The position numbers and the translations under genes were made by a program. Below, one piece after another: positions 38,878 through 47,134 of a stretch of 64,000 nucleotides of DNA. Numbering within the stretch: the first letter of the stretch is position 1; each line of letters opens with the position of its first letter. Origin of the DNA: an uncultured Rickettsiales bacterium (GTDB taxonomy: Bacteria > Pseudomonadota > Alphaproteobacteria > Rickettsiales > Rickettsiaceae); the NCBI GenBank assembly GCA_903952265.1, contig CAJBEU010000002.1, positions 248,001 to 312,000 on the forward strand. The letters run 5' to 3'. The notes under the pieces were generated by a model. That model made no database searches. It worked only from the letters and a program-made list of their open reading frames with translations, and was not told the DNA's origin.

Positions 38878-41800
38878 ATGAATTCAGATTTAAATCTTCC
38901 TCAACTAAAAGCCTCAGATCCCAATATATCCGTGTGGACTATGGCATCAGCTGGCACAGGCAAGACAAAAGTACTAATTGATAGATTAATGAAACTGCTA
39001 GTTAGAGGAGCTAACCCCCAAAAAATTTTGTGTTTGACGTTTACTAAAGCCGCAGCAAACGAAATAAAACTTAGAATTAATCAAGAAATAGAAAGGTGGT
39101 CCAAAAGTGATGACGATGAATTGCAATTGATGTTGAAAAATCTTTTTGGCTTTGATCCTAAAAAACAGTTTCTTAGCAAAGCAAAAAATTTACTTCCTGA
39201 ACTTTTCAAATCACCAGAACCGATAAAAATCTGCACAATACATGCATTTTGTCAGTATGTTTTAAAAAAATTTCCAATAGAAGCCGGAATATCTCCTACT
39301 TTTAAAATAATAGATGAACTTTTGATGCATCAAGTTCTAGAAAAGCTGAAGAAAGAACTATTTTTTGAAAAATCTTGCAAGAATGCTATAAAATACTTTG
39401 CACAAAATTTTCATGAAACAACCATAGATGAAATTTTACACGAGATTATCTCGGGAAAATTTCTTTCTCTAACTGACTCATTTTCTGACGCACAAACATA
39501 TAAGGGGTACTTGTCTCAAAAAATAGGAATACCTATGAATAACACAGAAGATATTGTGCAATCTTACGTACTAAATATTCCTATAAAAGAGCAAATATCT
39601 TTGAAAAGCGAGAACTCAAAAGACGCAGAAATTATAAATTCCATAAATGCGTATTTATCTCTTTCCTTGAAAGAAAAGATTCGTAGATGGAGAAATTTAA
39701 ACGCAATTTTCCTAAATACAGATCAAAATAAAAGGGTATCTATACTGTCAAAAAAGACAAAAGATCAAAATCCTCACTTAGCAGAACTCTTAAAAGAATG
39801 GCAGATTAACTTTGCAAATTTGATTAAAGAAATAGCAAATAACACTGCACTTAATGCAAGCTGTTATCTTTATGAAATAGCTGAGTCACTTCTTGCAAAA
39901 TACCAAAGCTTTAAGGTGCAGAATGAATATTTGGACTACGAGGATCTCGTATTTTTTACAAATAAGTTGCTTAGTAAGTCAATTGATAAAGATTGGGTAC
40001 TGTATAAATTAGACGGAGGAATAGATCATATCCTTGTAGATGAAGCTCAAGATACTAGTGCATCGCAGTGGCATGTGATTCAAAATTTAATTAGTGATTT
40101 CTTCTCTGGTCAATCAAGACAAGATGATAGAACGATATTTGTAGTAGGTGACGAAAAGCAGTCTATATACAGTTTTCAAGGTGCAGACATAAAAGCCTTG
40201 CAAAATACAAAATATCTGATTAGCAGCGGAATGAAAAATGCAAATAAAGATTATAAAAATGTTCAACTCACAAACTGCTATAGATCCACTCAAGTGGTAG
40301 TAGATTTTATTCAAAAATCTTTAAACCAAAGTAGTGCTAATTTTAAAGTCCCGGATGTGAAATCCATGCGCCCTACTAGTCTAGGTAGAGTAGAGTTATG
40401 GCCCATGCTGCCCCAGTTAGGTCAAAAAAAGGGCGCGTTTTGGCCCGCTCCTACTCAAATACATACGCATGAAGCAACTAAAGTTCAAGTATCTAGAATT
40501 ATTGCGTCTTACGTAAAAAATCTTCTGTCAAAAAAAATTATTTTACCCTCCACAAAAGCTGCAATAAAAGAGTCGGACATCACAATATTAGTTCAAAGAA
40601 GAAATGCTTTTACTGATCTTTTAATTGATTCCTTGCGCAAAGAAGGACTATCTGTATGCGGATTAGATAGAATAAAGTTACAATCAAATTTAAGCATTTT
40701 GGATGTCATAGCAATTGCTAAATTTGTTTTACTTCCATCTGATAATCTAAATTGCGCAATCGTATTAAAATCTCCCTTGTTCAACTTAAAAGAGAATGAA
40801 TTGCATGAAATTGTTTTTGGAAAAACAATTTGGAACAATCTATGTTCAAGCACAAATCCAGTTCATAAAGAAATCTTTTCAAAAATGCAAGATATTCTCA
40901 AGCTTTATGCAGATTACAGTGTGTCTGATTTTTTCTTTCTTCTACTTGATTGTCTTGGATTGCGCACTCTTTTGCTTGAGGCTAATTGCAAATCTGATGA
41001 TCAAGTAATAGATGAATTTCTACAAGTTACAAAAAGATTTGAGAGCGAGATCGGAGGAAATTTGTATAACTTTGTAGATTGGTTTGAAAATAATGAATTG
41101 CAGGTAAAAAGAGATCCCTTAAGTGAGGGAGGAATAAAAATCATGACGGTACATGCAGCAAAAGGCCTAGAATCAAGCGTTGTAATTCTGCCCAACGCTA
41201 TATCTCTCAATATCAATGAGAATCGTATTTGCTGGATTGAAGATGATTGTGTTTTATTTTTACCTAGAGATAAGTCAGATTTGATTACTAGCTACAAAGC
41301 TTTAGAAGAAGAAAAAAGCTACCAAGAATATTTGAGGCTTATGTATGTTGCACTAAGCAGGTGCAAAGACTACCTCATAATTTGTTCCGATAGCTCTCAT
41401 AAAGAAGCACATAAAAGTAGCTGGTACTCTATAGCAAGCAATGCAATAATGCAGCTAGGAGTCAGCATAAAATCGGAGTTATTAGAGCAGTTAGGCCTGA
41501 AAGGAAATATTTGGGTGCTGCAATCACAAGATTTTGAGATTTGCAAAAAAAACGAAGAGTTGCTTGCCCCAAAAACAAAAGAATCTCTTATTACACAAAA
41601 ATGGTCTCAAGGGAGCCCTTCAGCAACAGCACTCTCTCAAATTGCGAGCCCCCCCCTAGAAGAGGAGGACAGTGCAGCTCTATACGGATCAATTGTGCAC
41701 AAACTATTGGAAGAATCAGCAAATGGAGAATTGCCCCAAGAAATTTTTAATCACCCTTTATTATTTAGACTTTCTCTAGAAGAACGCACAAAAACAATTT

Positions 41801-42120
41801 CAAGATTAAAAAATCTTTTTAGTACAGATTTTTGGCAAGGACTATTCAATGACAAAGTTTATACTGAGGTGCCTTTTTTCGATCACAAAAATGATCAAAG
41901 CTTTGTTGGAAGAATAGATTTACTTGCAGTCAGCGAGTTTGAAGTGCGAATCGTAGACTACAAAACCGATGCATTCGTTCCAAAAAGTGAAAAAGACATT
42001 CCAACAAAATATCTTGAACAAATGCATCGATATAAAACTGCAATCTCAAAAATTTATCCAAATCAGAAAATTTCTGCTTTCATATTGTGGTTTGAGAATT
42101 GTACTTTGTGCCTTGTTTAA
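38878..42120 (+). CDS. addA: Double-strand break repair helicase-nuclease AddA
   Basis: AddA is the UvrD-like helicase and nuclease subunit of AddAB, which resects broken DNA ends before RecA loading. The 1080-residue protein has Walker A TMASAGTGKTKVLIDRLM (about 22-39), motif Ia CLTFTKAAANEIKLRI, motif II HILVDEAQDTSASQW, motif III FVVGDEKQSIYSFQGAD, motif V MTVHAAKGLESSVVILPN and motif VI RLMYVALSRCKDYL. The C-terminal PD-(D/E)XK nuclease is marked by VGRIDLLAVSEFEVRIVDYK. In alphaproteobacteria addB usually lies directly upstream; here rluD does. Its stop is 1 base from the convergent stop of the family gene at 42122. Confidence 0.93.
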   Translation: MNSDLNLPQLKASDPNISVWTMASAGTGKTKVLIDRLMKLLVRGANPQKILCLTFTKAAANEIKLRINQEIERWSKSDDDELQLMLKNLFGFDPKKQFLSKAKNLLPELFKSPEPIKICTIHAFCQYVLKKFPIEAGISPTFKIIDELLMHQVLEKLKKELFFEKSCKNAIKYFAQNFHETTIDEILHEIISGKFLSLTDSFSDAQTYKGYLSQKIGIPMNNTEDIVQSYVLNIPIKEQISLKSENSKDAEIINSINAYLSLSLKEKIRRWRNLNAIFLNTDQNKRVSILSKKTKDQNPHLAELLKEWQINFANLIKEIANNTALNASCYLYEIAESLLAKYQSFKVQNEYLDYEDLVFFTNKLLSKSIDKDWVLYKLDGGIDHILVDEAQDTSASQWHVIQNLISDFFSGQSRQDDRTIFVVGDEKQSIYSFQGADIKALQNTKYLISSGMKNANKDYKNVQLTNCYRSTQVVVDFIQKSLNQSSANFKVPDVKSMRPTSLGRVELWPMLPQLGQKKGAFWPAPTQIHTHEATKVQVSRIIASYVKNLLSKKIILPSTKAAIKESDITILVQRRNAFTDLLIDSLRKEGLSVCGLDRIKLQSNLSILDVIAIAKFVLLPSDNLNCAIVLKSPLFNLKENELHEIVFGKTIWNNLCSSTNPVHKEIFSKMQDILKLYADYSVSDFFFLLLDCLGLRTLLLEANCKSDDQVIDEFLQVTKRFESEIGGNLYNFVDWFENNELQVKRDPLSEGGIKIMTVHAAKGLESSVVILPNAISLNINENRICWIEDDCVLFLPRDKSDLITSYKALEEEKSYQEYLRLMYVALSRCKDYLIICSDSSHKEAHKSSWYSIASNAIMQLGVSIKSELLEQLGLKGNIWVLQSQDFEICKKNEELLAPKTKESLITQKWSQGSPSATALSQIASPPLEEEDSAALYGSIVHKLLEESANGELPQEIFNHPLLFRLSLEERTKTISRLKNLFSTDFWQGLFNDKVYTEVPFFDHKNDQSFVGRIDLLAVSEFEVRIVDYKTDAFVPKSEKDIPTKYLEQMHRYKTAISKIYPNQKISAFILWFENCTLCLV

Positions 42121-42121
42121 C

Positions 42122-42928
42122 TTAAGCTTCACCCTTGCTTTTGGAACCTATAATTGGCAAACTCAAAGAGCGAATACTGGCTCTAGGTCTAAAAGTATCC
42201 AGTTTTTCCTTTAAATCGGATATTACTCTACAAAATTCCCGATCAAGCGTTTCTACATAATTTTTTTCTTTTTTGTAATCTCTCAAATCCACTCTTATGT
42301 TGTTTGCATGCTCAATTTCTCTGCACATAGTCCAATGGATATTAATTTGGGTATAAGGTTTAGAGCTTTCTCCTAAAAATGACACTGGATTTTTAATTGT
42401 TTGAATTAGTTGTTCCAAAGACTGAATTCTCTCTTGATCAAAATACACTACTCTTCTAATACTATGGTCTCTGAGGATACTGTCCTGCTTACCAAAATTT
42501 TGTAGCAAAATGGTTTCTGGCAACCAAAGTCTTTTATACCTTTTGTTTCCGTTAAATTCTTTTCCCACAATCATGATTCCTGTAATCCAGTTGCCCCCAG
42601 GATTCCAATTGATCCTGTAATTAGGAATTTGAGTAATAACAAAATTATTCTTGTCCGAAGGAGATGACTTTGTCTCAAAAACGTCTTTTATTAGAATCGG
42701 TGCTAAATCAGTCTCGTATTTCAAATGAGGAGTACTTTTCAATTGACTTCCCCATAAAAAAATTAAATCTGCCGCCCTACCTTTTAGAGTAGATCCGTGA
42801 GGAGAATAAAAATACAGAGCAATATTTTTATTACTACCAGTATCATTTAGCACATCACTGCTGAGTGAAGGAGTTCCGTTCCTGTATATTCCATGCGCTC
42901 TTACATAAATATCCAATGTTTTTGTCAT
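42122..42928 (-). CDS. Array family protein, copy 1 (intact)
   Basis: This 268-residue protein belongs to an unrecognised family present in at least five copies between here and 46342. It is the only clearly intact one. It begins MTKTLDIYVRAHG, followed by IALYFYSPHG (36-45), IPNYRINWNP (101-110), a region aligning to ITGIMIVG, and SLEQLIQTIKNPVSFLG (170-186) leading to YTQINIHWTMCRE (192-204), the family's best-conserved motif. The C-terminal 65 residues are charged and helical. No signal peptide or membrane helix is seen, so the protein is cytoplasmic or exported by another route. A promoter-like conserved segment lies upstream. A surface, effector or toxin-like role is possible but not shown. 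Confidence 0.7.
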   Translation of the reverse strand: MTKTLDIYVRAHGIYRNGTPSLSSDVLNDTGSNKNIALYFYSPHGSTLKGRAADLIFLWGSQLKSTPHLKYETDLAPILIKDVFETKSSPSDKNNFVITQIPNYRINWNPGGNWITGIMIVGKEFNGNKRYKRLWLPETILLQNFGKQDSILRDHSIRRVVYFDQERIQSLEQLIQTIKNPVSFLGESSKPYTQINIHWTMCREIEHANNIRVDLRDYKKEKNYVETLDREFCRVISDLKEKLDTFRPRASIRSLSLPIIGSKSKGEA

Positions 42929-42940
42929 ATTTTTTACCTA

Positions 42941-42999
42941 TTTTTAGTTTTAAATTTAAAGTTGTATACATTAAACAATCATAGGTTAGCAATGGTCTT
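42941..42999 (-). promoter_or_regulatory. Conserved upstream element of array copy 1
   Basis: On the minus strand TTGCTA (42987-42992) and GTATAC (42964-42969) are 17 bases apart, followed by the A/T block CAACTTTAAATTTAAAACTA. The same arrangement occurs before copies 2 and 4. Conservation upstream of otherwise diverged genes suggests a shared sigma70-type promoter carried along with each duplication. Confidence 0.6.
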
Positions 43000-43094
43000 T
43001 TGAATGCAACAAAAATTTTTCTTTATCGATGTTTAGTTTTTTTCATAATTTGAATCAATATTGAGTGCGAGGCAACAAATTCCGATCAGTAATC

Positions 43095-43997
43095 TTAATA
43101 AAGCTCTGAATCTGAAAAATTAAGATCTGGCCACCCTTCAGCCCCATCATCCTCAGTTGTGCAGAAGATGCAACTTGAAGCGCTATGTCTGCATTCAAGA
43201 AAAGCTGCTCTGCGTCTAGCCCACCAATTCTCATAATAATTATCTTTGAATTTTTGAAATGCGCGCATTTTCAGAGAAGTTTCTGGGTCCGTCACTCTAT
43301 TCAGATTTTTTATCGTTTGGAATGTGTCATAAAATTGATTCAGGTTGTTACTTGCTTTAGGAATCTCGTCTCCAACTGTGCGCCTTTTTCTGCGTGGAAT
43401 AGATTCATCTCCCCTGCAAGATGTCCAATGTAAATTTATCTGGTAGTACTGATGAGTAATTACTCCAAGAAAATGTTGAGGATCTTCAAGACGCGCAATA
43501 AGCTCCTTTAAATTTTCAGGAAAAGTCTGCTGCATCACCCTTGGATTTAAGATGTCTTTCATTCCATCTGAGCCACACAGTACGATTCCTGTTTTGATAA
43601 CTTCGTCAATCCAACTTATGCAATAATTAGGTACAGTTTTTCTTAAGAGTTGCTTTGCTAAGACACTCTTACTATTATCTTCAGCTCACCCCCTAAAACC
43701 TGGAGAAAATCTGTTAATCTTGTTTAAGATCTCTATTTCTTCATTTATTACACTTCTTGTGTTGTTGAGCAGTGGCCCACTGTTACCTCCAATGCTTTTA
43801 TAAAGTTTTGCTAATATTTCTTGATCTATGGCACTACAAGGTACAACTCGTCCGTGTTTCCAGTAAAAATATACTCGCACCTTGGAAGCTGAAGAATTGT
43901 TTACGTCTATCTTTTCAGCTTCAGCAATTGATTGCACGTCTCCATGAGCTCTTACGTAAACGTCTATCTGTATTTTGTTCATATCTGTATATTTCAT
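43095..43997 (-). pseudogene. Array family protein, copy 2 (in-frame stop)
   Basis: Two open stretches, 43997-43686 and 43685-43095, lie in the same frame and are separated only by one TGA at 43686-43688. Read through, they give one protein of about 300 residues. It starts near MNKIQIDVYVRAHGDV, continues with VRVYFYWKHGRVVPCSAIDQ, then AEDNSKSVLAKQ after the stop, TVPNYCISWIDEVIKTGIVL, PENLKELIARLEDPQHFLG and YYQINLHWTSCRGDE. These segments align in order with copy 1. The C-terminus holds five cysteines within about 25 residues. TGA is a normal stop in this genome (ssb and rluD end with it), so copy 2 is probably inactivated, unless readthrough occurs. Confidence 0.7.
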
Positions 43998-44016
43998 TTA
44001 AACACGCCTCGTATTT

Positions 44017-44070
44017 AGTTTTAAACTTAAGATTGCATACAGCAAGCAATCGTAGGTCTACAATGGTCTA
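44017..44070 (-). promoter_or_regulatory. Conserved upstream element of array copy 2
   Basis: TTGTAG (44058-44063) and GTATGC (44035-44040) on the minus strand are 17 bases apart. They are followed by CAATCTTAAGTTTAAAACTA, closely matching the element before copy 1. The outer part GACCATTG is shared too. Confidence 0.55.
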
Positions 44071-44114
44071 TTCTAACAATCTAGAGTTAAAGCCAAAATC
44101 GACTTAAAATAACT

Positions 44115-44156
44115 GATAGTAAAATTTTTACTATCGCAACGAGAGAGTTTTCTCTC
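44115..44156. repeat. Two adjacent perfect inverted repeats
   Basis: GATAGTAAAA at 44115-44124 is mirrored by TTTTACTATC at 44126-44135 with a single base between. Directly after it GAGAGA and TCTCTC (44141-44156) flank a GTTT loop. The second overlaps the edge of the array remnant. They may be a terminator-like structure or chance in AT-rich DNA. Confidence 0.4.
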
Positions 44157-44310
44157 AAAAATATCTCTTACTAAAACTAAGGATGCGTTAGCCCCATGTT
44201 TTCAATGGGAAGTTTTTTCAATCAACTTACACAGAGAAGTTAGGCCTTTTCAAATAGAATCATCAGAAAAATAAAAGTATGACGTAATGTTTTTATTGTG
44301 ATCTAGGCCC
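44150..44310 (-). pseudogene. Array family remnant, copy 3 (vestige)
   Basis: No open frame remains, but the DNA matches copy 1 at several points in the right order. Plus-strand TCTCAAAAATATCTCTTACT near 44155 corresponds to a TCTCAAAAACGTCTTTTATT segment at 42673. Further on, AATAAAAGTATGACGTAATG near 44270 corresponds to AATAAAAATACAGAGCAATA at about 42809. The matching part of copy 1 codes for residues about 30-90. An orphan copy of the family's upstream element lies just beyond, at 44329-44366. This appears to be a fifth, largely deleted family member. The evidence is an alignment by eye, so limits are approximate. Confidence 0.5.
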
Positions 44311-44328
44311 TTTAACAAGTGCGTGCAA

Positions 44329-44366
44329 ATTGCATGAGTGCTTTAAAAAAAGGTCTTACAATGGTC
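44329..44366 (-). promoter_or_regulatory. Orphan copy of the array upstream element
   Basis: The plus-strand segments ATTGCATGAGTGC and AGGTCTTACAATGGTC closely match the element of copy 2 (ATTGCATACAGC and AGGTCTACAATGGTC). Only the vestigial copy 3 lies downstream on the minus strand. Confidence 0.45.
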
Positions 44367-44426
44367 GATTCCTTTGGACTAAATTTAAATTTAGGTGATA
44401 GTTGCTATGCTAGTTGGTGATAAATC

Positions 44427-45244
44427 TTAAGTAGTGCAACCTAGAATTTTGCATTTCACTTTCTTGCTCCCCAGGTTTTCTGGCGGAGCTGCTAGGTCTA
44501 ATTTTGGGAGATTTTCTAGTTGCTGAGTAGCGCTAGGTCTGGAAATTCGAAATGGGCAGGTAAAAAAATCTTGAGTATAGAGCCAAACATTGGTCACATC
44601 ATTTTGTATTGTGTTCATAATATCCGTAACTAGCCTTTCTGCCTGACCTTCTGTACATCTAGCGGTATCTTCAGGCGCCTGAAGGCCTCCCCTTAAGTTG
44701 GCACACGAATCTTGAATAAAAGTTTGTGCATCATGTAAGATGCTTCCAATCAAGTTATTTCTTTGGAGCGTCCTTTCGCTTGTTATATAAACCGATTCAC
44801 GGCCCATTCTCGTTTCAGTTCCCTTTCTACAAGAAGTCTAGGGAATATTAATTGGGTATTGGCTTCCATAGCGGTCAAACAAATAATCAATTAATGAAGA
44901 TAAAGTACTAACACGACGAAAGACCTGAAGCAAAAACTGCACAACCTCTCCGATCTGAAAAAATTAGTATTAAATATTTCCCAATGTCTGAATCGCAATG
45001 CATTTTATAGTCTATATTTGGCCCCTTTTCTTGCATGTATGCTAATCCTGGCTCGTATGCAGAATTGCCCCTTATTCTTGCAAGAACTAACTACCTTTAG
45101 GATCTCTTGATCCATACGACTACGCGAAACTCCATGTCCTTCAGAGGAGTAGAAAAATACATTTGCTCCATGAAAATCTAGAGGTCCTGACACAATATTT
45201 GGAGTACTATGAACTCTGACATAAACGTCTAATGTTTTTGTCAT
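44427..45244 (-). pseudogene. Array family protein, copy 4 (frameshifts and stop)
   Basis: The N-terminal part (45244-45005) reads MTKTLDVYVRVHSTPNI, then ANVFFYSSEGHGVSRSRMDQ. A frameshift near 45025 leads into PNIDYKMHCDSDIGKYLILI, which aligns with IPNYRINWN...ITGIMIV of copy 1. Another shift leads to RRVSTLSSLIDYLFDRYGSQ and YPINIP, where the expected HW of the INIHWTxCR motif is now a proline and a TAG stop, followed by TSCRKGTETRMGRES. The last 126 codons (44807-44427) are the continuing C-terminal domain, which can be mistaken for a separate gene. Three independent lesions make this a pseudogene. Confidence 0.7.
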
Positions 45245-45252
45245 ATTTGATT

Positions 45253-45311
45253 TACCTATTTTTAATTTAAAGTTGTATATGTTAAACAGCTTTAAACTTT
45301 TAAGTGCAATA
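45253..45311 (-). promoter_or_regulatory. Upstream element of array copy 4 (weakened)
   Basis: ATATAC (45275-45280, minus strand) and the A/T block CAACTTTAAATTAAAAATAG are conserved. At 17-base spacing the -35 box is only TTAAAA, and the TTGCAC-like box lies 23 bases away. The promoter may have been weakened by a small insertion. Confidence 0.4.
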
Positions 45312-45348
45312 AACCCTTTAATGGGAAAAACAACTACCTAGTTGTTCG

Positions 45349-46309
45349 CTAAAAGCCTAAAAAGCTGTAGTTTGAATAATTTTTAGTCAGAGCAGTAGAG
45401 TTAATCGCCATGATCTTGACTAACTCTATTGACCTTGTTTTAGCAAATCTCTTGTCACAAATCCTACGAAAAAGGGCTCCAACAACCGCGATTTGTACCT
45501 CTTGACTGAGGAGAATTTCTTGTATCCGATCTTTGTATGCTTGCAGTGGTTGTAGGAAGAGGTTGTCCGAAATCCCTAGGCTGAAAAGAATAAGCACTGA
45601 TGCTAGCAGAAGTGAGTTCAGTTATTGATTGCTCTGCATAGGCTGCTGTTTGCCTCAGCCACTCTCCGGATTGCGCTATCCATCTAGAAGCAACGACTGT
45701 AGTTTTCATTAAGTAATCTATAGCCTTCACTGTATCTCTAGAACAAATTGCTCTCCATGAACGTTGTATTCTTTCTCCTCTAGAGAACAAGCGCAGACGT
45801 ACAGTAGTGTATCCCTCAACAGCTCTGTGAATTGGGTGCTCTGTGGTATGAGGTCGATCCATGAAACCTTGAATCAAATCTACCAATTGGGATAAAGTCA
45901 ACTCTTTGCAATAGTTTTTGACGTTCAAAGCTTTACGTTCTATCGTTACTGCTTTCTCTGCGTCTATACACACAAGAAATGCATATTCAGGACTCATTTC
46001 CTCCAAAATGATCCTATAATCCCGATCATTATTCACGCTAGTTTCTGGCAACGGCTTTGCCCACCACTCGTAAAGAGAGCTCCCAACCCCCTTGCGTGCT
46101 TGCCACAAAATGTAGTCCACTACGTCAGGATGAAATCCTTCTCCCAATTCGCAATAAAATAATAGTTTAAGAGTTTTGGGTTCCTTTAATGTAGAAATTT
46201 TGTACTCACTGCAAAGCCCTTGCGAAGTTTTATAGGACCCTTCGTAGAGCTTTCTACCCTCCACGACCTTTACATTAGCTCTAATGTAAATATCTAAAGT
46301 TTTTGTCAT
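45349..46309 (-). pseudogene. Array family protein, copy 5 (probable C-terminal frameshift)
   Basis: The first 238 or so codons are open. They begin MTKTLDIYIRANVKVVEG at ATG 46309; an in-frame ATG at 46342 would add 11 residues read from the upstream element and is not favoured. KTLKLLFYCELGEGFHP and ELTLSQLVDLIQGFMDRP align with the family, and TTVRLRLFSRGER takes the place of the INxHWTxCR motif. Near 45597 the frame ends in a low-complexity tail (PLPTTTASIQRSDTRNSPQS). Another frame continues with protein-like NLFLQPLQAYKDRIQEILLS to a stop at 45349. I infer one frameshift. If the tail is genuine, the gene ends at 45464 with 281 residues and is intact. Confidence 0.55.
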
Positions 46310-46311
46310 CT

Positions 46312-46367
46312 TTGGTTTTAAATTTAAAGTTGTATATGCCAAATAGGCTCAAGTCTGCAATAGTCGA
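46312..46367 (-). promoter_or_regulatory. Conserved upstream element of array copy 5
   Basis: TTGCAG (46355-46360) and ATATAC (46332-46337) on the minus strand are 17 bases apart and are followed by CAACTTTAAATTTAAAACCA. This is the first element of the array in its direction of reading and nearly identical to that of copy 1. Confidence 0.6.
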
Positions 46368-46489
46368 TTTAGATTGAATTCGAGAAAAGAGGATAAAAAA
46401 GCACCATTTATCCTGGTCACAATTAATCAGAATAAAACTGCTGGAGCCCTTGATTTTTAGTCGCGCTTTATATAGCCTGTTCGTTTGTT

Positions 46490-46576
46490 GCCCGCGTGGC
46501 GGAATGGTAGACGCTACGGACTTAAAATCCGTTGAGTATTGCACTCGTGCCGGTTCGAGTCCGGCCGTGGGCACCA
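46490..46576 (+). tRNA. tRNA-Leu (UAA)
   Basis: The acceptor stem GCCCGCG pairs with CGTGGGC and is followed by discriminator A and an encoded CCA (46574-46576). The anticodon loop CTTAAAA gives anticodon TAA. A long variable arm (TTGAGTATTGCACTCGT) and the T loop GGTTCGAGTCC are as expected for leucine tRNA. TTGATT at 46450 and TATAGC at 46471 could be a weak promoter with 15-base spacing. Confidence 0.95.
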
Positions 46577-46584
46577 TGAAAAAA

Positions 46585-46656
46585 GGCTCGGTAGCTCAGG
46601 GGTAGAGCAAAGGACTGAAAATCCTTGTGTCGCCGGTTCGAGACCGGCTCGAGCCA
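46585..46656 (+). tRNA. tRNA-Phe (GAA)
   Basis: GGCTCGG pairs with TCGAGCC in the acceptor stem. The anticodon loop CTGAAAA gives GAA, and the T arm is CCGGTTCGAGACCGG. The discriminator A is followed by CCT, so the full CCA end must be added after transcription, unlike the neighbouring tRNA-Leu 8 bases upstream. The two tRNAs are probably cotranscribed. Confidence 0.93.
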
Positions 46657-46681
46657 CCTTCTATGTGACAAAAATAACTTT

Positions 46682-47011
46682 ATGAATGTTTTAATGTCCT
46701 CAATGGATGACAACATGGAAATTGAAAAAGTTTCCTCTAGAAAAACAAGGCTACTAGATTCTATACAGCGTAAATTAGAAAAGGCATTTCCTTCTTCTGT
46801 AGTCAAAGTTGTAGATAATTCGCCTTCTCACGCATCTCATATGCAGAATGCACCTTCATGTGGAACCACGACTCACGTGCAAATACAAGTAGTATCTGAT
46901 GCGTTTGCAGGAGTCAGTATTTTAGAGCGACACAAAAAAATCTACGAACTTTTAAGAGATGAAATTTTGGAACTACATGCAATAACGATTGACGCAAAAA
47001 CCCCCAGTTAG
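46682..47011 (+). CDS. bolA: BolA-family protein
   Basis: BolA proteins pair with monothiol glutaredoxins in iron-sulfur cluster handling. The product of about 109 residues has SIQRKLEKAFPSSVVKVVDN at the start of the domain, HVQIQVVSDAFAGVSILERH as the central strand, and helix motif KIYELLRDEILELHAITIDA, which ends with the conserved hydrophobic close. The start is one of ATG 46682, 46694 or 46703, and I use the first, 26 bases after the tRNA-Phe. It follows the two tRNAs and could be on their transcript. The FAGxSxxxRH pattern makes the family call good. Confidence 0.85.
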   Translation: MNVLMSSMDDNMEIEKVSSRKTRLLDSIQRKLEKAFPSSVVKVVDNSPSHASHMQNAPSCGTTTHVQIQVVSDAFAGVSILERHKKIYELLRDEILELHAITIDAKTPS

Positions 47012-47134
47012 TAGGACAAAATTCAACAAAACAACAAAAAATTTGATTCAAGACTTTATAATAGGTACAATGACTTTAGTTTTAGGTAGAAGCACTAAGG
47101 AGACGCATAGTTACGAAAACTTTGATTTTAAACC

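Noticed and set aside
43686-43688. TGA read as tryptophan (recoded genetic code)
   Set aside because: Core genes such as ssb, rluD and flgA end with TGA at the expected place, and tryptophan is coded by TGG throughout, so TGA is a normal stop here.
44427-44807. Independent 126-residue hypothetical protein
   Set aside because: It is the C-terminal continuation of array copy 4, in frame with the HWTSCR motif region interrupted by a TAG.
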